From Acidimicrobiaceae bacterium (GTDB lineage: Bacteria; Actinomycetota; Acidimicrobiia; Acidimicrobiales; RAAP-2): a stretch of DNA of 11,988 nucleotides. The notes under the pieces were generated by a model that was given only the letters and a program-made list of their open reading frames with translations, was not told the DNA's origin and ran no database searches. Position 1 is the first letter of the stretch. Every line of letters begins with the position of its first letter. This document shows positions 6,662-11,988 of the stretch, piece after piece. Both the position numbers and the translations under genes were made by a program. The DNA is taken from contig PMAL01000037.1 in the NCBI GenBank assembly GCA_003152555.1, forward strand, positions 4,717-16,704, read 5' to 3'.

Positions 6662-6740
6662 ATTCATGGGCCAAAACGTGAATAATGTGCCTTCGCGCGG
6701 CCCACTCCTTAACTGAGGGCCAACTAAACTTGATGTACTG
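6662..6740 (+). promoter_or_regulatory. Intergenic region with possible promoter for the GT2/DUF5719 pair
   Basis: This 79-bp gap is the longest non-coding stretch in the window. TAAACT at 6725-6730 matches a -10 box and would place the transcript start only a few bases before the ATG at 6741, which has no Shine-Dalgarno. GGGCCAA occurs twice in direct orientation, at 6668-6674 and 6717-6723. GGGCC at 6668-6672 could also pair with GGCCC at 6699-6703, but there is no following T-run, so it does not look like an intrinsic terminator. No clear -35 element is seen. Confidence 0.35.
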
Positions 6741-9700
6741 ATGGAATCTCGTGCTCCGGCCGTCGTTGCCGTCGTCGTTACCACTGGTCCTGGGCCCGGC
6801 CTCGAAGCGACGTTGGCTTCGCTGGTAGCGCAGGACTATGAGGAACTAAGCCTGCTCGTAGTGGCGAACGGGGAGACCGAGCACGTCGCCGCGCGAGTCG
6901 CCGCGATCGCGCCTACTGCGTTCTTTCGGGCTCTCGAGGAAAACAAGGGATTCGGAGCCGCCTGCAACGAAGCCGCACTGATGATCGAAGGCTCGGCGTT
7001 CTTCCTCTTTTGTCACGATGACGTGCGACTGGAACACGACGCCATTCAACAGATGGTGGAAGCCGCCTTTCGCACGAACGCCGGCATCGTCAGCCCCAAG
7101 GTGGTGTCCTACGAGGACCCGATGGTGCTGCTGCACGTGGGCCAGACCGCGGACCGCTTTGGTGTGGTCCAGGAACGCGTCGTAATTGGCGAGATTGACC
7201 ACGGCCAGCAAGACCTCGAGCGCGACGTCTTCGTCGCGCCCGGGGGAGTAACGCTCGTGCGCTCCGACCTGTTCGCGACCCTGCGCGGTTTCGACCCGCT
7301 CATCTCGGTGCTTGGCGAAGACCTCGACCTGTGCTGGCGCGCCCAGATTGCCGGCGCGCGCATCGTGGTCGCGCCCTCGGCGAAGGTCGCCCACCGCGAA
7401 ACCGTGGCGACGGGCGAGCGCCCCGTCACGGCGTACGGCACGAGGCGCGCGAGCCGTCAGGACCTGCAGCGGCGCCACCAACTCTTGGTGGTCGCGACTG
7501 GATGGGGACGGCGTAGCGCGATATCGACGCTGCTGTGGCTGTCGATTCTCGACTCGGTTGAGCTGGTGCTGTCCCTGCTCGGCGGCGACACCGACCGTGC
7601 GGGGGCCATCATTGGATCGTGGCGATGGCTGCTAAAGAATCGCAAGGGAATTCGTCAGCGCCGTAGCCAACGCACCGTCTTTCGCGTGCTGTCAGACGAG
7701 GAGCTACGCCGTCTCCAGGTCGGCGGCGCCAGCCGGCTGAAGCGATTCGTCGTCACGTTGGTGCGCCACGGGCTGGACCGGGCCCGCGGCATTCTGCCGC
7801 CATCCGAAGACGTCATCGAAATTGGTGACGCCGCGGGCGACGTCGTTGGATTCGCCGCCGCGTTCTCGGAGAACGAAGAGTTTGACGAAATCCCCGACAG
7901 TCCCACCATCGAGCAACGTCGACAGCCGTCCCGACTGCTGACCACGTTCCGGTCCCAGATCGCACTGATGCTCGTCGTGATCATCCTGTGGATCATTGGT
8001 TCGCGCAATCTCGTCGCCACGCACCTGCCGCTCGTTGGCCGACTGGCCCCGCTCGATTCGTGGTGGACCACGTGGCGTCACTTCTTTGCCTCCTGGTCAC
8101 CCAATGGACTGGGCACGGGCACGCCGGGAATGCCCGGGTACGGATTGCTGGCATTTGCCGGAACCTTCGTGTTGGGACGCATGGGGATCCTGCCGCGCCT
8201 GGTCCTGATCGCGGCCGTGCCATTGGGTGCCATCGCGGTAGGGCGTTTACTTCGCGGACGGGTTTCAAATCGGGCGCGCGTCGTGGCCGGTGTGGCCTAC
8301 ATGGCGCTGCCGCTCGGGCTCAATATGGTCGGCCAAGGCCGCGTCGACGTTCTCGTCGTGGTCGCCGGTCTGCCGCTCGTCGTGCGGCGCCTCTTTGAGT
8401 TACTCGCCGTGCCGGGATTCCGCACGGCTCCCTATTCGGACCCGGTGCCGTTTGGTCATCGCGGCTGGCGTGCGACACGCTCGGGTCAGCGCATGTTGCT
8501 CGTCATGCTGATTGCCCTCTTGAGCGCCATGGCGCCGGCCACCCTGGTACTGGTCGCGCTCATCGTCGCGGGCATCGTTGTCTCGCGCTACTTCGAACGC
8601 GACGAGGTCCACGAACAACTTCGGCCGTGGCGACTGTTGGCGGCGACCGTCATAGGCGTGGCCATCTTCTTGCTGCCCATGACCGTTGATACCCTGCTCG
8701 CGGGACGGCGCTCCCTGGGCGTATTCGGGCTCGCCGTGGGACCGTGGTCGGCGCCGTCCTTCGCCGATCTCGTGCGCGGCGCCGACGGAAGTTTTGGTGC
8801 GACGTGGCTCGGTTGGTTGCTGCCCGCGGCGGCGCTGCTGGGTTTGTTGCTGTGTCGAGCTGAGCGCCGAGCCATCGCGACCAAGGCCGCCACCATCGCC
8901 ACACTGACCCTGGTGATTGCCGCTTTATCCGCGCGCCACTGGATGGGTTCTTTCGCGCCCGACCTCGAAGTCCTGCTGGCCCTTTACGTCGTGATGCTCG
9001 CGTTGCTGATTGGTTTGGGCGTCAGCGCTCTCGAACACGACCTGCGCCAGGCGGGCTTCGGTTGGCGCCAGATATTCGGTGGCCTCACGGTGGTGGCCCT
9101 CCTCGTCGCGGCGGTCCCGTTCCTGACAACGTTCGCCAGCGGACGTTTCGACCTGCCCACCTCCAGCGTGGTGGGATCACTCGGCAACCTCGCGCCGGTC
9201 GAAGGCGGAGGTGACCGCATTTTGTGGCTCGGCGACCCTTCGATCCTGCCGATCGCCGGCTGGCCCGTCGCGCCCGGATTGGAGGCGGCCACATCGACCA
9301 ACGGGCTACCGGGCGGCGCGACCTTCTTTGCTCCGCCCGACTCGGGCACGTCGGACGTACTGCTCTCTGCCGTTGACCTCGCGCTGGAGGGTCGAACGGT
9401 TCGCCTCGGACAGTTGCTCGCGCCCGCGGGCGTCTCGACCATCGTTGTCATGAGTGCCGCCGCCCCCGAGATTGCGGGCGTGCAAAGTGTGCCGCTACAT
9501 CCGGCGCCGGCCAGCCTCTTGCTCGCGCTCGGGCGTCAAAGCGACCTGTCACTCGAACTGCACACCAGTTCGGTTGAGGTGTATTCGAATTCGCTCTTTC
9601 ACGGTCTTATTGTCCAGCACACGTCATCGGGCTACGTCCCGGAGTTGGGTCAACCCGGCGTCTTGGGCCCGGTGCTATCGGGCGGCACCATGAACGTCGC

Positions 9701-9992
9701 GCTCGCGCCAGCAAGTGCCTTTTCGCTGCTGGTGAATGGCAAGGCCGTCCCGCGCCAGACCTACGACGGATGGGCCCCCTCGTACGCGGTGGGCAACTAC
9801 TCGACCACACCCAGCGCGCAGTTGGTCCTGGACCGTCTGCCGATCAACGGACTCTTGGCGCTCTTCACGCTTTTGCTCTGGGCCACCGTGTGGCTGGGAT
9901 TTGGCTGGCTGACTCGTTTCGAGTGGCTCTTTACGCGCCGCACTCCGCGACAAACGTCGGCCCGGCACGCAAAAGCGGAACCCAATGAGTAG
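6741..9992 (+). CDS. Bifunctional-looking GT2 glycosyltransferase fused to GT-C-like membrane domain
   Basis: A 1083-residue membrane protein. Residues 7-210 form a GT2 (GT-A fold, WbbL-like) domain with VVANGE (40-45), NKGFGAACNEA (68-78), the metal-binding HDD (92-94) and GEDLDLCWR (192-200) with the expected catalytic acidic residues. A basic then acidic cytoplasmic linker (about 300-400) precedes roughly eleven or twelve hydrophobic helices from about 407 to 795. The first outside loop contains D439 in APLDSWWTTW and a Gly/Pro-rich SPNGLGTGTPGMPGYG, resembling GT-C transferases such as the AftD type. A soluble, probably extracytoplasmic region (about 797-1032) and a last helix (about 1036-1057) follow, then a basic tail. 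It likely makes or exports a cell-envelope glycan. The downstream gene overlaps by 8 bp. The GT2 assignment is firm; the GT-C activity is inference from topology. Confidence 0.88.
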   Translation: MESRAPAVVAVVVTTGPGPGLEATLASLVAQDYEELSLLVVANGETEHVAARVAAIAPTAFFRALEENKGFGAACNEAALMIEGSAFFLFCHDDVRLEHDAIQQMVEAAFRTNAGIVSPKVVSYEDPMVLLHVGQTADRFGVVQERVVIGEIDHGQQDLERDVFVAPGGVTLVRSDLFATLRGFDPLISVLGEDLDLCWRAQIAGARIVVAPSAKVAHRETVATGERPVTAYGTRRASRQDLQRRHQLLVVATGWGRRSAISTLLWLSILDSVELVLSLLGGDTDRAGAIIGSWRWLLKNRKGIRQRRSQRTVFRVLSDEELRRLQVGGASRLKRFVVTLVRHGLDRARGILPPSEDVIEIGDAAGDVVGFAAAFSENEEFDEIPDSPTIEQRRQPSRLLTTFRSQIALMLVVIILWIIGSRNLVATHLPLVGRLAPLDSWWTTWRHFFASWSPNGLGTGTPGMPGYGLLAFAGTFVLGRMGILPRLVLIAAVPLGAIAVGRLLRGRVSNRARVVAGVAYMALPLGLNMVGQGRVDVLVVVAGLPLVVRRLFELLAVPGFRTAPYSDPVPFGHRGWRATRSGQRMLLVMLIALLSAMAPATLVLVALIVAGIVVSRYFERDEVHEQLRPWRLLAATVIGVAIFLLPMTVDTLLAGRRSLGVFGLAVGPWSAPSFADLVRGADGSFGATWLGWLLPAAALLGLLLCRAERRAIATKAATIATLTLVIAALSARHWMGSFAPDLEVLLALYVVMLALLIGLGVSALEHDLRQAGFGWRQIFGGLTVVALLVAAVPFLTTFASGRFDLPTSSVVGSLGNLAPVEGGGDRILWLGDPSILPIAGWPVAPGLEAATSTNGLPGGATFFAPPDSGTSDVLLSAVDLALEGRTVRLGQLLAPAGVSTIVVMSAAAPEIAGVQSVPLHPAPASLLLALGRQSDLSLELHTSSVEVYSNSLFHGLIVQHTSSGYVPELGQPGVLGPVLSGGTMNVALAPASAFSLLVNGKAVPRQTYDGWAPSYAVGNYSTTPSAQLVLDRLPINGLLALFTLLLWATVWLGFGWLTRFEWLFTRRTPRQTSARHAKAEPNE

Positions 9993-11334
9993 TTCGCGCC
10001 GCCGGCCGCTCCTGGTGGTACTCGCGCTCGTCCTCGTGGTCGTGGGTCTAATCAGCTCGCTCGCCAAGACGCCAAACTCGTCAACGCTGCCGGGCGGACT
10101 CGGGGTCGCGACAAACGCGGAGTCGACGGCGCTCTACTGCACGGGCCTAAGCGGAGATGTGGGTCCCTTCGAGGGTCACGTCGTATTTCTTAATACGACC
10201 AATGCCGTGCGATTGGTGCAGGTGCAAGTGGTCAATGACCTCGGCCAGCGAGCGAGCATCAAGGTGGACGTGAGTCCGCACGGAACTCAACTCGTGAGTC
10301 CGATCATGCTCCTAAAAGGACACAGCTTCGCCGTGGAGGCGCAGGTCAACGGTGGCGGGGTGGTGGCCAACGAGGTCACCAGAACGGGAATGGCGCAGGT
10401 GCCCTGCACGACGACCGGCGTGACCAATTGGTACGGGGCCGGCTTCGACACGCTGGTCGGGTCATCCGGTGAACTCAGCATCTACAATCCCACCGCGACG
10501 CCCGCGGTCTTTAACGTGGCCGCGTACACTGCGCTGGGCTACAGCGCGCCCGCTCCCTTCCAGGGACTCACAGTGGGCGCGCACTCGCAATTAGAAATCA
10601 ACCTGGGTGCGCAGATCGTCAACGCCACCAACATTGGTGTGCACGTGTCGGTGCTTCGTGGCACCGTCGTGATCGTCGGCGTCCAGCAATCCGGGGCAGA
10701 TGTGTCGTTGATGTCGGGTTGCTCGGCACTCGCCACCACCATGTGGCTGCCGCGCGTGACGACGGTCACCAACGCGCTGGCGCAGATTCGTATTGCCAAC
10801 CCCGGTCCGCTCGCGGTCACCGTCACGGCCCACGTGACGCTCTCTCCCTACACGATTGCTCCCCAGAGTCTGAGCGTCGCGCCGTATTCCAGTGGCGAGA
10901 TCATCATCACGCCGAACTCGGCGATCCCCGCCAACGGCTACGCCTCCGTCACGCTGACGTCCAGTGAACCGGTGTTCTCCACCCTGGCCAGCGGTATTAG
11001 TGGGGGGATTTCCCTCTGGTCACCGCAGATCCCGGGACGAGCGTTCTTGATTTCGGACTTCTCCGGCCACGGCTTTAACGCGGCGACCGTCACCAACACG
11101 TCCTCGCATTCGATTTCCGTGCAATTCACCACGTTGGGTCAGCCAACTCTCACGGGCAGCGCAACGCTGGCGCCCCACAGCACGCAGAACATTCTGTCGA
11201 TATTTAGCGCCGTCACCACCCTGAGCGCCACGACGTTGATGGTGAACTCGTCGGCTCCCGATCTGCTGGTGACGACGACATTGCCGAGCACCCCGACGGG
11301 TGTCGACGTCGTCGCGACGTTAAACGGCCGGTAG
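9985..11334 (+). CDS. DUF5719-like exported four-repeat protein
   Basis: A 449-residue protein with an N-terminal basic stretch (SSSRRR) and a hydrophobic helix at about 8-27, so it is membrane-anchored or secreted with the rest outside. The remainder is rich in Val, Thr, Ser and Asn, as in beta-sandwich proteins, with only three cysteines (C52, C141, C246). It resembles the actinobacterial DUF5719 family, usually found beside large GT2 membrane glycosyltransferases. Four related segments recur about every 100 residues: a strand ending in Asn (N70, N168, N272, N371), then a hydrophobic run, then a P/G-x-HS-like turn (97-100, 198-201, 299-302, 396-399). Tryptophans W149, W254 and W345 mark unit boundaries. 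The ATG lies within the end of the upstream gene (ATGAGTAG), suggesting translational coupling and a joint role. Biochemical function is unknown. Confidence 0.8.
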   Translation: MSSSRRRPLLVVLALVLVVVGLISSLAKTPNSSTLPGGLGVATNAESTALYCTGLSGDVGPFEGHVVFLNTTNAVRLVQVQVVNDLGQRASIKVDVSPHGTQLVSPIMLLKGHSFAVEAQVNGGGVVANEVTRTGMAQVPCTTTGVTNWYGAGFDTLVGSSGELSIYNPTATPAVFNVAAYTALGYSAPAPFQGLTVGAHSQLEINLGAQIVNATNIGVHVSVLRGTVVIVGVQQSGADVSLMSGCSALATTMWLPRVTTVTNALAQIRIANPGPLAVTVTAHVTLSPYTIAPQSLSVAPYSSGEIIITPNSAIPANGYASVTLTSSEPVFSTLASGISGGISLWSPQIPGRAFLISDFSGHGFNAATVTNTSSHSISVQFTTLGQPTLTGSATLAPHSTQNILSIFSAVTTLSATTLMVNSSAPDLLVTTTLPSTPTGVDVVATLNGR

Positions 11335-11988
11335 GGTCGGCGGCTCCCACTTGGGAGTCGGAGCGAGCGGCGCCGAGTCGGCGGGCGACTTCTTGGACTT
11401 CGCCTCGGGCGTTGATCCATTGGATCCGGCCTTGGCGCCGACACCGCTCAGGGCGCTCACGGTCTTCGTGCCCTTGGGCCAAACGGGCTCGCCGTTCGCC
11501 TCGTCGATCAGTTGCGCCGCGGTGTCGCCATCGAGCGTTTCGTGCTCGAGCAGCGCCCGAGTCAGGGATTCGAGCCCACGTCGGTGCAGCGTCATCACCT
11601 CAATGGCCCGCACTTCCTGCTCACGCAGGATCCGCTCGACCTCGTCGTCGATGATCTGGGACGTGTGGTCCGAGTAGTCGCGGGTGTGCATGAGGTCTTC
11701 GCCGAGGAACACCTGGTTGTTAGCTCCCCAGGCCATCGGTCCGATCTCCTTGGACATGCCCCATTCGCGCACCATCCGGGTCGCGAGGTCCGTGTTGCGC
11801 TGCAGGTCGTCGGCCGCTCCCGTGGAGAGATCGCCGTAGACAAGCAGTTCGGCCACTCGTCCGCCCATGCGCATGCACAACGAATCCTCGAGGTGGTGGC
11901 GAGACATGATGTGGCGGTCCTCTTCGGGCAGGGTCATGGTGACACCCAAGGCCATGCCACGCGGGATGATGGTGATCTTGTGCAGGGG
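11320..11988 (-). CDS. ftsH: ATP-dependent zinc metalloprotease FtsH, C-terminal part (partial)
   Basis: The frame enters from the right edge and encodes the last 222 residues of FtsH, the membrane-anchored AAA+ protease that degrades misfolded membrane and regulatory proteins. Recognisable peptidase-domain segments are HKITIIPRGMALGVTMTLPEEDR, MGGRVAELLVYG, STGAADDLQRNTDLATRMVREWGMS (the Asp in ADDL is the expected third zinc ligand), VFLGEDL, and IIDDEVERILREQ. The AAA module and HEXXH lie outside the window. After the family's usual end at about GEPVWPKG there is a tail of about 45 residues rich in Ser, Pro, Ala, Lys and Gly, probably disordered. The last 15 bp overlap, tail to tail, the end of the DUF5719-like gene. 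The true start is not in the window. Confidence 0.96.
   Translation of the reverse strand, partial: PLHKITIIPRGMALGVTMTLPEEDRHIMSRHHLEDSLCMRMGGRVAELLVYGDLSTGAADDLQRNTDLATRMVREWGMSKEIGPMAWGANNQVFLGEDLMHTRDYSDHTSQIIDDEVERILREQEVRAIEVMTLHRRGLESLTRALLEHETLDGDTAAQLIDEANGEPVWPKGTKTVSALSGVGAKAGSNGSTPEAKSKKSPADSAPLAPTPKWEPPTLPAV

Noticed and set aside
6668..6703. Inverted repeat GGGCC...GGCCC as an intrinsic terminator of the first operon
   Set aside because: The stem is only 5 bp with a 26-base loop and no T-run follows.
6146..6784. 212-codon open frame antisense to the rmd-like gene, crossing into the GT2 start
   Set aside because: The product is His- and Gln-rich and lacks known motifs; the plus strand is clearly coding. 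Antisense frames at 6846-7481 and 9675-10067 were rejected for the same reason.

Overview
The window is a GC-rich (low to mid 60s percent by eye), gene-dense chromosomal segment. It most resembles an actinobacterium, possibly of the Acidimicrobiia. The clues are coenzyme F420 genes (cofD/fbiA and cofE), a DUF5719-type secreted protein next to a very large GT2 membrane glycosyltransferase, many GTG starts, 4-bp start/stop overlaps and few Shine-Dalgarno sequences. The class-level placement is inference. Nothing suggests a phage, plasmid, IS element, CRISPR array or RNA gene.

Layout. (1) 1-84 is the 3' end of a plus-strand gene, possibly an NDP-sugar pyrophosphorylase. It abuts, stop to stop, (2) a minus-strand pair, cofD/fbiA then cofE (85-1706), which builds and glutamylates F420. 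(3) A short divergent promoter region (about 1707-1744) separates these from a plus-strand run of five genes at 1745-6661. The run is a cytoplasmic beta-lactamase-fold serine hydrolase, three consecutive GT4-like glycosyltransferases (the first with its active-site motifs eroded), and a GDP-6-deoxy-mannose reductase-like SDR. Spacing is 4-bp overlap, 5 bp, 4-bp overlap, 3 bp, so this is almost certainly one operon. (4) After a 79-bp gap that may hold a promoter comes a 1083-residue protein with an N-terminal GT2 domain and a multi-pass GT-C-like membrane part. It overlaps by 8 bp a membrane-anchored, four-repeat DUF5719-like protein (9985-11334). (5) The C-terminal third of ftsH enters from the right on the minus strand and overlaps the DUF5719-like gene by 15 bp.

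How it fits together. The plus-strand genes look like a surface-glycan module. GDP-mannose (perhaps made by the enzyme encoded at the left edge) would be converted to a GDP-6-deoxyhexose by Rmd together with a dehydratase not in the window. Cytoplasmic GT4 enzymes would assemble an oligosaccharide, and the GT2/GT-C protein with its exported partner would act at the membrane. F420 genes beside sugar-nucleotide and cell-wall glycosylation genes are also known in other actinobacteria such as mycobacteria. The least ordinary features are the degenerate GT4 paralogue, the GT2/GT-C fusion with its repeat protein, and the single-domain CofE without the reductase domain of mycobacterial FbiB. I see no strong evidence for a wholly new system.
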